DNA from: Promicromonospora sp042731755
Lineage (GTDB): Bacteria > Actinomycetota > Actinomycetes > Actinomycetales > Cellulomonadaceae
Direction: 5' to 3'
Length of the DNA: 64,000 nucleotides
Assembly (NCBI RefSeq): GCF_042731755.1
Contig: NZ_JBHWLR010000007.1
Location: 186,001 to 250,000, forward strand
Position 1 is the stretch's first letter. Every line of letters starts with the position of its first letter. Below are positions 50,446-59,030 of the stretch, one piece after another. The translations under genes were made by a program, and so were the position numbers. Below the pieces are notes generated by a model. The model was not told the origin of the DNA, did not search any database, and saw only the letters and a list, made by a program, of their open reading frames with translations.

Positions 50446-51177
50446 CTATTGGGCGGCCAGGTTCCATCCCTCGATCGTCCGCAGGCCGTGCCCGTACCCC
50501 AGCAGGCAGACGGCGGCGGTGCCGAGCTCGAACCGGGCCCCGAGCCGCGGGTCGACGCCGAGCCACACCGTGGCGAGCACCCGCAGCAGGTGCCCGTGCG
50601 CGACCAGCAGCACGTGCCCACCGGCCCCCGACCCCGCGTCCGACCTCCCGTCCGGCCCGGCCACCGCACCCTGACCGGTGAGCACCTGCTCCGCCCGGGC
50701 GATGACCCGCGCGGCGCGCACGGCGACCTGGTCCAGCGTCTCGCCGGGCCGGCCCTCGCCGTGCTCGGCGGACGGCGGCAGCACCTGGACGCCGTCGTCG
50801 AAGATCTGGAAGTCGCGCCCCAGGATCTCCGAGACGTCGCGCGAGGTGCGGCCGTCGACGGGACCGTAGTCCCACTCGGCCAGGTCCTCGTCCACGACGG
50901 CCCCGGGGTGGCCCACGAGCTCCGCCGTCCGCCGCGCCCGCTCCCGCGGGGACGTGAAGACGGCCGCGAACTCGTAGGCGGCCAGGGTCGCCCCCGCGGT
51001 CCGGGCCTGCTTCTCGCCGTCCGCCGTGAGCGGCAGGTCCGTGCGTCCGGTGTGCTGGCCGCTCGCGCTCCACTCGGTCTGCCCGTGTCGGAGCAGCACG
51101 AGCTGCGGCTCGCTCGGGGGCCGCAGGGCCGGGGGCAGGGCTACGGGCCGATCCGGTGGCATCGTCTCGTCGGGCAT
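50446..51177 (-). CDS. histidine phosphatase-family protein
   Basis: A 243-residue phosphoglycerate mutase-like phosphatase. LVLLRHGQTEWSASGQHTGRTDLPLT holds the RHG motif whose His is phosphorylated; FTSPRERARRTAEL and VLLVAHGHLLRVLA supply the other catalytic residues. Acidic EWDYGPVDG is typical of the broad-specificity branch (CobC/GpmB-like). A Gly/Ala/Asp-rich loop precedes the last motif. ATG 51177 was chosen; the much longer frame upstream runs antisense to the AraC gene. Confidence 0.91.
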   Translation of the reverse strand: MPDETMPPDRPVALPPALRPPSEPQLVLLRHGQTEWSASGQHTGRTDLPLTADGEKQARTAGATLAAYEFAAVFTSPRERARRTAELVGHPGAVVDEDLAEWDYGPVDGRTSRDVSEILGRDFQIFDDGVQVLPPSAEHGEGRPGETLDQVAVRAARVIARAEQVLTGQGAVAGPDGRSDAGSGAGGHVLLVAHGHLLRVLATVWLGVDPRLGARFELGTAAVCLLGYGHGLRTIEGWNLAAQ

Positions 51178-51345
51178 GGCACGAGCATCCTGCGTCCGGC
51201 GGCCGCGCGCACGCCTGAGGCGGCCTTCGCGGGCCGTGCGTCCGCCGGACAGCCCCTGACCTGGGCGAACACGCCACGGACAACACGCCGGCCGAGGGTG
51301 AAGAATCCTGGTGCGCGCTGGGGGCCTGCACCTACTGTGGGGCTC
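51178..51345. other. divergent intergenic region before the aromatic cluster
   Basis: Promoters of the leftward phosphatase and the rightward AraC regulator must lie here. I see no gene, no strong palindrome and no clear -35/-10 pair. Confidence 0.4.
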
Positions 51346-52335
51346 GTGAGTCGTGCCACACCGGCGTCGCGCGGCGCCGTCGACCGCTTCTCCACGCGAG
51401 GCCTGCCCGCGGCGCGGCGGATCGAGCTGTGGGAGGAGCACAACGCCGACGCCCTCGTCGCGTTGCAGTGCCGCATGCTCGACGACGACTCGGCGCTGGA
51501 GGCCTCCGAGGCGAACCTCCAGCTGGACCGGCTGCACCTGGCGCACGTCGAGGCCAACCCGCACGCCGTGGAGCGCACGGCGCGCACGGTCCGCACCCGC
51601 CCCACCGAGTCCGTGGCCCTCTACTTCACGCTCCGCGGCGAGGCGTACTTCTACCACGACGACGGCGTCCGCCGGCTGCGGCCCGGCCAGCTCCTGGTGT
51701 GCGACGCCGACCGGCCGTTCCTGCGCGGCTTCTCCCGGGGGCTGGAGGAGCTGGCGGTCAAGGTGCCGTACGACGTGTTCCGCTCCGCGGGCGGCACCAT
51801 GCCGCGCACCGCCCGGGTGATCGAGTTCGGCACGCCGTCCCCGGCGGCGGGCGGCAGCGCCCACGCCGCGGCCCTCGCCGAGCTGGTCGCGCGCGCCGTG
51901 GGCCCGGACGGCGACGGCGCCGCCGACGAGGACGCCCTGCTCGACCTGGTCACGGCCGTGCTGGTCCGGCCGGAGGCGCCCGGGGCGCAGGCCGCGGGCG
52001 CGCACTTCGCCGCGGCCGAGCGGTACGTGCGGCAGTGGCTGCGCGACCCGACCATGTCGGCCCGCCGGATCGCCGACGCGATCGGCCTGAGCGAGCGGCA
52101 GCTCTCGCGCGTGCTCGCCGAGCACGGTACGAGCGTGCCGCGCCTGGTCGCCCGGCGGCGCGTCGAGATGGCGAGCCGGATGCTGCGCATGCCGTCGTAC
52201 GCGGAGCAGACCGTCGAGGCGATCGGCCGGCGCTGCGGGTTCTCGTCGGCGGCGCAGTTCTCGCGCGTCTTCCGCGAGCAGTCGGGCATGTCGCCGTCCG
52301 AGGCCCGCCGGTACGCCCTCGCAGCCAGGGCTTGA
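51346..52335 (+). CDS. AraC-family regulator of the aromatic cluster
   Basis: A 329-residue regulator. The N-terminal ~190 residues fit the AraC-binding-like sensor (ESVALYFTLRGEAYFYHDDGVRRLRPGQLLVCDADRPF), and the C-terminal ~100 residues hold two HTH units (MSARRIADAIGLSERQLSRVLAEHG and YAEQTVEAIGRRCGFSSAAQFSRVFREQSGMSP). Close relatives activate aromatic degradation genes, and this one lies 64 bases upstream of the monooxygenase on the same strand, so it is the likely activator. GTG 51346 is inferred from the domain start. Confidence 0.9.
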   Translation: MSRATPASRGAVDRFSTRGLPAARRIELWEEHNADALVALQCRMLDDDSALEASEANLQLDRLHLAHVEANPHAVERTARTVRTRPTESVALYFTLRGEAYFYHDDGVRRLRPGQLLVCDADRPFLRGFSRGLEELAVKVPYDVFRSAGGTMPRTARVIEFGTPSPAAGGSAHAAALAELVARAVGPDGDGAADEDALLDLVTAVLVRPEAPGAQAAGAHFAAAERYVRQWLRDPTMSARRIADAIGLSERQLSRVLAEHGTSVPRLVARRRVEMASRMLRMPSYAEQTVEAIGRRCGFSSAAQFSRVFREQSGMSPSEARRYALAARA

Positions 52336-52399
52336 TACTTTCCGCCGACTTTCATGGCCCGCCCTTTTCCCAGGTCGGGGCGCGCGGCAGCCTGTGCGC

Positions 52400-54235
52400 A
52401 TGCCTGAGTTCGACGACGGTCAGACCGAGACCGCACTGCCCAGCACCGCCGCCGGCACGACCCCGGAGGGACACGGCACGGTGGTCGAGACCGACGTGCT
52501 GGTCGTGGGCTCCGGCCCGGCCGGCGCGTCGGCGGCCCTGTTCCTGTCCAGCCTGGGGATCGGCAACATCATGATCACCAAGTACCGCTGGACCGCGAAC
52601 ACGCCCCGCGCGCACATCACCAACCAGCGCACCATGGAGATCTTCCGCGACCTGGGCATCGAGGACCAGGTGCTCGCGGACGCGACGCCGCACGAGCTGG
52701 TGGGCGACACGGTGTTCTGCACGACGATCGCGGGCGAGGAGATCGGCCGCATCCTCACCTGGGAGACCCACCCCGCCCGCGAGGCGGACGCGCGGCTGGC
52801 CTCGCCGTCGCTCACGGTCGACATCCCGCAGACCTACCTGGAACCGATCCTGGTCAAGAACGCGACCCAGCGCGGCACCCAGTCGCGGTTCTCCACGGAG
52901 TACCTGGGCCACACCCAGGACGCCGACGGCGTGAGCACCCGCGTGCTCGACCGGGTCACCGGCACCGAGTACACGATCCGCTCCAAGTACCTGATCGGCG
53001 GCGACGGCGCCCGCTCCCAGGTGGCCGCGGACATCGGCCTGCCCATGGAGGGCGCGATGGACATCGCCGGCTCCATGAACATCACGTTCAAGGCCGACCT
53101 CACGCACCTTGTGGGGCACCGCCCGTCCGTCCTGTACTGGGTGCTGCAGCCCGGCTCCGACGTCGGCGGCATCGGTGCGGGCCTGGTCCGCATGGTCCGG
53201 CCGTGGAACGAGTGGCTCATCGTCTGGGGCTACGACATCGCCGGCGAGCCGCCGCAGCTCGACGACGCCGCGGCGACCGAGATCGTGCGCCAGCTCGTGG
53301 GCGTCGAGGACCTGGACGTCGAGATCACGGGCTACTCGCTGTGGGGCAACAACCAGATGTACGCGACGCACCTCCAGCAGGGCCGCGTCTTCTGTGCGGG
53401 CGACGCCGTGCACCGGCACCCGCCGAGCAACGGGCTGGGCTCCAACACGTCGGTCCAGGACTCGTACAACCTGGCCTGGAAGATCGCGGCCGTGCTCAAC
53501 GGGCAGGCGGCGCCGTCGCTGCTGGACACCTACTCGGCCGAGCGGGCGCCCGTCGCCGAGCAGATCGTGCTGCGCGCCAACAAGTCGGGCGGCGAGTTCC
53601 GGTTCATGGAGGTGCTCGGGGTCCTGGACGCCGAGACGCCGGAGGCGATGCAGGCCGCGATCGACGAGCGCAAGGCGAACACCCCGGCCGGCGCGGCCAA
53701 GCGCGCGGCGCTCGTGGAGGCGATGGACCTCAAGCACTACGAGTTCAACGCGCACGGCGTGGACATGGGCCAGTTCTACACGTCGGCCGCGATCGTCCCC
53801 GACGGTTCTCCCCAGCCTGTGGACGAGCGCGACCCCGAGCTCTACTACAAGCAGTCCACGGTCCCGGGCGCGCGGTTCCCGCACGTGTGGGTGGCCGACG
53901 TCGACGGGCACAAGCGCTCGACGCACGACCTGGTCCCGTACGGGCAGTTCACGCTGGTCACCGGCATCGCGGGCGAGGCCTGGGCCGACGCCGCCGCGAA
54001 GGTCGCGGACGAGCTCGGCGTGCCGCTGGAGGCGGTCGTGATCGGGCCGGGCCGCGAGGTCATCGACACCTACTACGACTGGGCGAAGATGCGCGGCGTC
54101 GAGGAGTCGGGCGCGATCCTGGTCCGCCCGGACGCGCACGTGGCCTGGCGCGCCCAGACCCTGGCCGACGACCCGGCGGGGGCGCTGGGCGACGCCCTGC
54201 GATCGGTCCTCGGACGGGGCGAGCACGATGCCTGA
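52400..54235 (+). CDS. FAD-dependent aromatic hydroxylase
   Basis: A 611-residue flavoprotein monooxygenase of the phenol/2,4-dichlorophenol hydroxylase class. VLVVGSGPAGASAALFLSSLG is the FAD-binding motif, YLIGGDGARSQVA the DG motif, and RVFCAGDAVHRHPPSNGLGSNTSVQDSYNLAWK the GD motif; the C-terminal ~190 residues form the thioredoxin-like domain of this class. With the adjacent hydroxyquinol-type dioxygenase it most likely hydroxylates resorcinol or a related phenol to a trihydroxybenzene. ATG 52400 is preferred over GTG 52394. It overlaps the dioxygenase gene by eight bases. Confidence 0.9.
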   Translation: MPEFDDGQTETALPSTAAGTTPEGHGTVVETDVLVVGSGPAGASAALFLSSLGIGNIMITKYRWTANTPRAHITNQRTMEIFRDLGIEDQVLADATPHELVGDTVFCTTIAGEEIGRILTWETHPAREADARLASPSLTVDIPQTYLEPILVKNATQRGTQSRFSTEYLGHTQDADGVSTRVLDRVTGTEYTIRSKYLIGGDGARSQVAADIGLPMEGAMDIAGSMNITFKADLTHLVGHRPSVLYWVLQPGSDVGGIGAGLVRMVRPWNEWLIVWGYDIAGEPPQLDDAAATEIVRQLVGVEDLDVEITGYSLWGNNQMYATHLQQGRVFCAGDAVHRHPPSNGLGSNTSVQDSYNLAWKIAAVLNGQAAPSLLDTYSAERAPVAEQIVLRANKSGGEFRFMEVLGVLDAETPEAMQAAIDERKANTPAGAAKRAALVEAMDLKHYEFNAHGVDMGQFYTSAAIVPDGSPQPVDERDPELYYKQSTVPGARFPHVWVADVDGHKRSTHDLVPYGQFTLVTGIAGEAWADAAAKVADELGVPLEAVVIGPGREVIDTYYDWAKMRGVEESGAILVRPDAHVAWRAQTLADDPAGALGDALRSVLGRGEHDA

Positions 54236-55109
54236 GCCGGACGCCGAGCAGGCCGCCCGCGAGCAGGAGCTCACCGACCGGGTCGCGGCGTCCTTCGCGG
54301 GCGCCGACGACGCGCGGCTGGCGACCGTCATGCAGTCCCTGACCCGGCACCTGCACGCGTTCCTGCGCGAGGTGCGGCTCACCGAGGACGAGTGGAACCG
54401 GGGCATCGAGTTCCTCACCGCCGCCGGGCACATCACGGACGACAAGCGGCAGGAGTTCATCCTGCTGTCCGACGTGCTGGGCGCCTCCATGCAGACCATC
54501 GCCATCAACAACGCGGCGTACGAGAACGCGACGGAGGCCACGGTCTTCGGCCCGTTCTTCGTGGACGACGCGCCGCGCATCGAGAACGGCGGCGACATCG
54601 CGGGCGATGCGACCGGGCAGCCCTGCTGGGTCGAGGGCACGGTCACCGACACCGCGGGCAACCCCGTGCCCGGCGCGCGCATCGAGGTGTGGGAGGCGGA
54701 CGAGGACGGCTTCTACGACGTCCAGTACGGCGACGAGCGCACCGCGGGCCGCGCGCACCTCTACTCGGCCGACGACGGCGGGTACCGCTTCTGGGGCGTC
54801 ACGCCCACGCCGTACCCGATCCCGCACGACGGGCCGGTCGGCGCGCTGCTCGCGGCGTCGGGCCGCTCGCCCCTGCGCGCCGCGCACCTGCACTTCATGG
54901 TGACGGCGCCCGGGCTGCGCACGCTCGTGACCCACATCTTCGTGCGCGGCGACGAGCTGCTCGCGTCGGACTCGGTGTTCGGCGTGAAGGACTCGCTCGT
55001 CATGGACTTCGACGAGCTGCCCGCGGGCACGCCGACGCCCGACGGCCGCGCGGTCGAGGGCGCGTGGGCCCGGACCCGCTTCGACGTCGTCCTGGCCCCG
55101 GCCGACTGA
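54228..55109 (+). CDS. intradiol dioxygenase, hydroxyquinol 1,2-dioxygenase type
   Basis: A 293-residue Fe(III) dioxygenase that opens catechol-type rings between the two hydroxyls. The N-terminal ~100 residues are the dioxygenase_N helical domain (LHAFLREVRLTEDEWNRGIEFLTAAGHITDDKRQEFILLSDVLG), and the catalytic domain starts at ATEATVFGPFF. Iron ligands are the Tyr residues of FYDVQYG and TPYPIPHDG plus the two His of HLHFMV. The sequence pattern favours hydroxyquinol over catechol, giving maleylacetate. No maleylacetate reductase gene is in the window. Operon with the hydroxylase. Confidence 0.92.
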   Translation: MPEPDAEQAAREQELTDRVAASFAGADDARLATVMQSLTRHLHAFLREVRLTEDEWNRGIEFLTAAGHITDDKRQEFILLSDVLGASMQTIAINNAAYENATEATVFGPFFVDDAPRIENGGDIAGDATGQPCWVEGTVTDTAGNPVPGARIEVWEADEDGFYDVQYGDERTAGRAHLYSADDGGYRFWGVTPTPYPIPHDGPVGALLAASGRSPLRAAHLHFMVTAPGLRTLVTHIFVRGDELLASDSVFGVKDSLVMDFDELPAGTPTPDGRAVEGAWARTRFDVVLAPAD

Positions 55110-55188
55110 CCCACCCGCACGACCCGACCGAACACCCCGCACCACCCGAACCACCTGCACCAAGCACCACCGGCAAGCCGCAATCCCG

Positions 55189-55230
55189 TGTCAGACCCAC
55201 AGGTCACCCCGGTGACCTGTGGGTCCGACA
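55189..55230. terminator. hairpin, TGTCAGAC family, copy 2
   Basis: A 20-bp stem with one mismatch: TGTCAGACCCACAGGTCACC (55189-55208) and GGTGACCTGTGGGTCCGACA (55211-55230), CC loop. It separates the catabolic genes from the transporter genes and resembles the hairpin at 15847-15892. Confidence 0.85.
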
Positions 55231-55265
55231 ACCAGAGGCTCGACGACAGACTTGGAGTGACGACG

Positions 55266-56573
55266 ATGGTTGGCAACGGACGGTCCCTGAACAGACGGGC
55301 GCTGGCGGTCTGCGCCTCGACGGCAGCCCTGGCGGCCGCCCTGGCGGGCTGCGGCGACGTGGGCGGGGGCACGGTCGGGGGCGGCGGGGACGACGACGTC
55401 CTGAAGATCGGCTTCGTCTCGACCGAGACGGGCTCGTCGGCGCCGTTCGGCGAGGCCAACACCTACGTGATCGAGTCCATGGAGAAGTGGTTCGCCGACA
55501 ACCCGGTGACCGTCGACGGCGCCGAGCAGTCCGTCGAGATCATCGTCAAGGACTCGCAGTCGGACTCCGCCCGCGCGGGCGAGGTGGCGGCCGAGCTGAT
55601 CAACAGTGACGGCGTCGACCTGGTGCTCACGTCGTCCACGCCGGACATCACCAACCCCGTCTCGGAGCAGTGCGAGGCCAACTCGGTCCCGTGCATCTCG
55701 ACGGTCGCGCCCTGGCAGCCGTTCGCGATCCGGGAGGGTGACGAGCCCGCCGACCTGAAGTACAGCTACCACGCGTTCTGGGGCCTGGAGGACGTGTCCG
55801 CGGTCTACGCGGACATCTGGAGCCAGGTGGACACCAACCAGAAGGCGGCCGGCCTGTTCCCCAACGACCCGGACGGGCAGGCGTGGAGCGCCAACTTCCC
55901 GGCCCTGACGCAGGACACCGGCGTCACGATCGACGACCCGGGCCTCTACCCGAACGGTACCCAGGACTTCTCCGCGCAGCTCTCCGCGTTCGAGGGCCAC
56001 GACATCCTGGTCGGCGTGCCGATCCCGCCGGACTTCACCACGTTCTGGCAGCAGGCCGGCCAGCAGGGCTACCGGCCCAAGGTCGCGACGATCGGCAAGG
56101 CCCTGCTGTTCCCGTCGTCGGTCGAGGCGCTGGGCAACGCGGGCGACGGCCTCACCTCCGAGGTCTGGTGGCACCCCACGGCGCCGTTCAGCTCGTCGCT
56201 GACCGGGCAGACCGCGCAGGAGCTCGCCGACCAGTACGAGAGCGACACGGGCAAGCAGTGGACGCAGCCCCTCGGCTTCGCGGAGGCCCTGTTCGAGATC
56301 ACGGTCGCGGCCGTGCAGGAGGCCGGCTCCACCGAGCCGGACGCGATCACCGAGGCCCTGTCCACGCTGGAGGTCTCCACCGTGGTGGGCGACATCGCGT
56401 GGGGCGTCGACGACAGCGTGCCGCCGTACGTGGCCAAGACCCCGCTGGTCGGCGGCCAGTGGCGCCTGGCCGACGGCGCGGACGAGGGCAAGAACCCCTA
56501 CGAGCTCGTGGTGGTCTCCAACACGCTGGCCCCGGAGATCCCGACGGGCGGCGAGGTCGAGCCGCTCTGGTGA
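55266..56573 (+). CDS. solute-binding lipoprotein for an aromatic importer
   Basis: A 435-residue periplasmic-binding-fold type 1 (Leu/Ile/Val-binding family) lipoprotein with lipobox ALAGC near residues 19-23. IGFVSTETGSSAPFGEANTYVIESMEKWFADN and DLVLTSSTPDITNPVSEQCEANSVPCIST define the fold. Linked to the hydroxylase-dioxygenase pair and three further transporter parts, it likely captures an aromatic acid or phenol, not an amino acid. ATG 55266 follows GGAG at a good distance. First gene of the five-gene importer unit. Confidence 0.9.
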   Translation: MVGNGRSLNRRALAVCASTAALAAALAGCGDVGGGTVGGGGDDDVLKIGFVSTETGSSAPFGEANTYVIESMEKWFADNPVTVDGAEQSVEIIVKDSQSDSARAGEVAAELINSDGVDLVLTSSTPDITNPVSEQCEANSVPCISTVAPWQPFAIREGDEPADLKYSYHAFWGLEDVSAVYADIWSQVDTNQKAAGLFPNDPDGQAWSANFPALTQDTGVTIDDPGLYPNGTQDFSAQLSAFEGHDILVGVPIPPDFTTFWQQAGQQGYRPKVATIGKALLFPSSVEALGNAGDGLTSEVWWHPTAPFSSSLTGQTAQELADQYESDTGKQWTQPLGFAEALFEITVAAVQEAGSTEPDAITEALSTLEVSTVVGDIAWGVDDSVPPYVAKTPLVGGQWRLADGADEGKNPYELVVVSNTLAPEIPTGGEVEPLW

Positions 56574-57367
56574 CCGAACCCCTGCTGCGGGTGACCGGCG
56601 TCGCCAAGCGCTTCGGCCGGGTGGTCACGGCCCGCGACGTGTCGTTCGAGGTCTCCGCAGGCGAGGCCCTGGGCCTCGTCGGCCCGAACGGCGCGGGCAA
56701 GACCACCCTGCTCGACGTCGTCGCGGGCACCCTGCGGGCCGACGCCGGGACCGTGACGCTGGACGGGCAGGACGTCACCCGGCTCGGCGCGGCTGCCCGC
56801 GCCGACCGGGGCGTAGCGCGCTCGTACCAGGTGCCGCGCCCGTTCGGCGGCCTCACCGTGTACGAGAACGTGCTGGTCGGAGCGTCCTTCGCCGGACGGC
56901 GGCACGGCGGCGCCGGCGAGCGCGGCACGGCCCGCGGCGCCCGGGACCGGGCCTGGCACGCGCTCGAGGTGACGGACCTGACCGGGGCGGCGAACACGCC
57001 GTCGGGCAGCCTGCGCCTGCTGGACCGCAAGCGGCTGGAGGTCGCGCGGGCGCTCGCGACCGGGCCGCGCCTGCTCCTGCTGGACGAGATCGCGGGCGGC
57101 CTCACCGACCGCGAGCTGCCCCAGGTCGTGGACCTGGTGCGCCGCCTGCGGGACGACGGCGTGGCGGTGGTCTGGATCGAGCACGTGCTGCACGCGCTGC
57201 TCGACGTCGTGGACCGCCTGCTGTGCCTCGCCGCCGGCGAGGTGATCGCGCAGGGCGACCCGCACGAGGTGATCCGCAGCCCGCGGGTGGTCGAGGTGTA
57301 CCTGGGCTCCACCGTCGACTCCGTGCCCGGCTCCGTGCCCGACGCCTTGCCGGGGGAGCCGGTATGA
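56570..57367 (+). CDS. LivG-type ABC ATPase, aromatic importer
   Basis: A 265-residue nucleotide-binding subunit. Walker A GPNGAGKTT, Walker B LLLLDEIAGGLTDREL and H-loop WIEHVLHALL are present; the signature region SGSLRLLDRKRLEVARAL is degenerate compared with LSGGQ. The start GTG overlaps the stop of the binding-protein gene (GTGA), so translation is coupled. It pairs with the next LivF-type subunit. Confidence 0.91.
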   Translation: MTEPLLRVTGVAKRFGRVVTARDVSFEVSAGEALGLVGPNGAGKTTLLDVVAGTLRADAGTVTLDGQDVTRLGAAARADRGVARSYQVPRPFGGLTVYENVLVGASFAGRRHGGAGERGTARGARDRAWHALEVTDLTGAANTPSGSLRLLDRKRLEVARALATGPRLLLLDEIAGGLTDRELPQVVDLVRRLRDDGVAVVWIEHVLHALLDVVDRLLCLAAGEVIAQGDPHEVIRSPRVVEVYLGSTVDSVPGSVPDALPGEPV

Positions 57368-58125
57368 GCGTCCTGGAGGTCACGGGCCTGGAGGTCCGGT
57401 ACGGCGACCTGCTCGCCGTCGACGGCGTCGGGCTGACCCTCGGCGAGGGGGAGACCCTCGCCGTGCTCGGCGCCAACGGCGCCGGCAAGTCCACGCTGCT
57501 CGCGGCGCTCGCGGGCACCCACCTGCCCACGGCGGGCACCGTGGTGCTCGACGGCGCCCCGGTCACCCGGGTGCCTGCGCACCGGCGGGTGCGGCGCGGC
57601 ATCGCGCTCGTACCGGAGGGGCGGCGCCTGTTCGCGTCGCTCACCGTCGAGGAGAACCTGCTCATGGGCCGCTACCCGGGGCGGCCGGGGCCGTGGGACC
57701 TGCGCGCCGTGTACGAGGTGTTCCCGCACGTCGCCGAGCTGCGGGACCGGCGCGCCGGCGTGCTGTCGGGCGGCCAGCAGCAGGCCGTCGCGATCGGCCG
57801 GGCCCTCCTGACCAACCCGCGCGTGCTGCTGCTCGACGAGGTGTCGCTCGGGCTCGCGCCCTTCGTGGTCACCCAGATCTACTACGCCGTCCGCCGCATC
57901 ACGGCGGAGGGCACCACGGCGCTCGTCGTCGAGCAGGACCTGGACCAGGCGCTGCGCGTGGCCGACCGCGTCCAGTGCCTCCTGGGCGGCCGCACCGTGC
58001 TGGAGGCCGCCGCCGCGGGCCTGGACCGCGAGGCCGTGGCCGACGCCTACTTCGGTATCGCGCCAGCCCCGACGTCCGCCCCTGCCCCGATCCCCGAACC
58101 CGCCCCGAGACCCACGGAGGCCTGA
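57364..58125 (+). CDS. LivF-type ABC ATPase, aromatic importer
   Basis: A 253-residue nucleotide-binding subunit with intact Walker A GANGAGKST, signature LSGGQQQA, Walker B VLLLDEVSLGLAP and H-loop VEQDLDQAL. IALVPEGRRLFASLTVEENL is typical of LivF. The C-terminal ~20 residues are Pro/Ala-rich. ATG overlaps the preceding stop, and its TGA overlaps the following ATG as TGATG. Confidence 0.93.
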   Translation: MSVLEVTGLEVRYGDLLAVDGVGLTLGEGETLAVLGANGAGKSTLLAALAGTHLPTAGTVVLDGAPVTRVPAHRRVRRGIALVPEGRRLFASLTVEENLLMGRYPGRPGPWDLRAVYEVFPHVAELRDRRAGVLSGGQQQAVAIGRALLTNPRVLLLDEVSLGLAPFVVTQIYYAVRRITAEGTTALVVEQDLDQALRVADRVQCLLGGRTVLEAAAAGLDREAVADAYFGIAPAPTSAPAPIPEPAPRPTEA

Positions 58126-59030
58126 TGGACTGGCTCAACGCCGGCGTGCAGGGCGTGCTGCTCGGCGGGCAGTACGCCCTGCTGGCCTGCGGCCTGTCGC
58201 TGATCTTCGGCGTGATGCGCATCGTCAACCTGGCGCACGGCGTGCTCGCGGTGCTCGCCGCCTACCTGTCGCTGGTCCTGGTCCAGCAGGGGCTGCCCCT
58301 GTGGCTCGCGGTCGTCGTGGTGGTGCCGGTGTTCGCGGCCCTCGGGTACGCCGTCCAGCGCGGCCTGTTCAACCCGGCCCTCGCGCAGGTCCGGGGTTCG
58401 GGCGAGGCCCGCCAGGGCGCGCCGGGCGCGGGCGAGCTCGCGCCCCTGCTGGTGTCGTTCGGCGTCGCCGTGGCCCTGACCAGCCTGCTCCAGGAGGTGT
58501 TCAGCGCGGACACCCGCAAGATCCCCACGGGCGACCTCGCCTCGGCGGGCGTGCCGCTCGGCCCGCTCTCGGTGGGCCTGCTGCCGCTGATCACCCTGGT
58601 CGTGGCCGCCGCGGTGATCGCGGGGGTCCAGGTCTTCCTGGCACGCACGGCCACGGGCCGCGCCATGCGCGCCGTCGCCGACGACGCCGGGGCCGCCGCG
58701 ATGTACGGCGTCGACCCCAAGCACATGTACGCCGTGGCGACCGCCCTCGCGTTCGCCACGCTGGCGCTCGCGGGCGTGTTCGTCGGCATGAGCACGCAGT
58801 TCTCGCCGGGGTACGGCGACCTCGTGCTGCTGTTCGCGTTCGAGGCCGTGATCATCGGCGGGCTCGGGTCGCTGTGGGGCACGCTCCTGGGCGGCATCGT
58901 GCTGGGCCTCGCCCAGACGGTCGGCGCCCAGATCGACCCGCAGTCCGGGGTGCTCGCCGGGCACCTCGTCTTCCTCGCCGTGCTGGTGGTCCGGCCCGGC
59001 GGCCTGCTGCCGAGGAGCGTGCCGGCATGA
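58125..59030 (+). CDS. LivH-type permease, aromatic importer
   Basis: A 301-residue permease of normal LivH length, opening MDWLNAGVQGVLLGGQYALLACGLSLIFGVMRIVNLAHG, with about eight membrane segments and the coupling loop TATGRAMRAVADDAGAAAMYGVD. Unlike the LivH-type protein at 5590-7026 it has no extra N-terminal domain and its operon does have a binding protein. It overlaps the following permease gene by four bases. Confidence 0.93.
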   Translation: MDWLNAGVQGVLLGGQYALLACGLSLIFGVMRIVNLAHGVLAVLAAYLSLVLVQQGLPLWLAVVVVVPVFAALGYAVQRGLFNPALAQVRGSGEARQGAPGAGELAPLLVSFGVAVALTSLLQEVFSADTRKIPTGDLASAGVPLGPLSVGLLPLITLVVAAAVIAGVQVFLARTATGRAMRAVADDAGAAAMYGVDPKHMYAVATALAFATLALAGVFVGMSTQFSPGYGDLVLLFAFEAVIIGGLGSLWGTLLGGIVLGLAQTVGAQIDPQSGVLAGHLVFLAVLVVRPGGLLPRSVPA

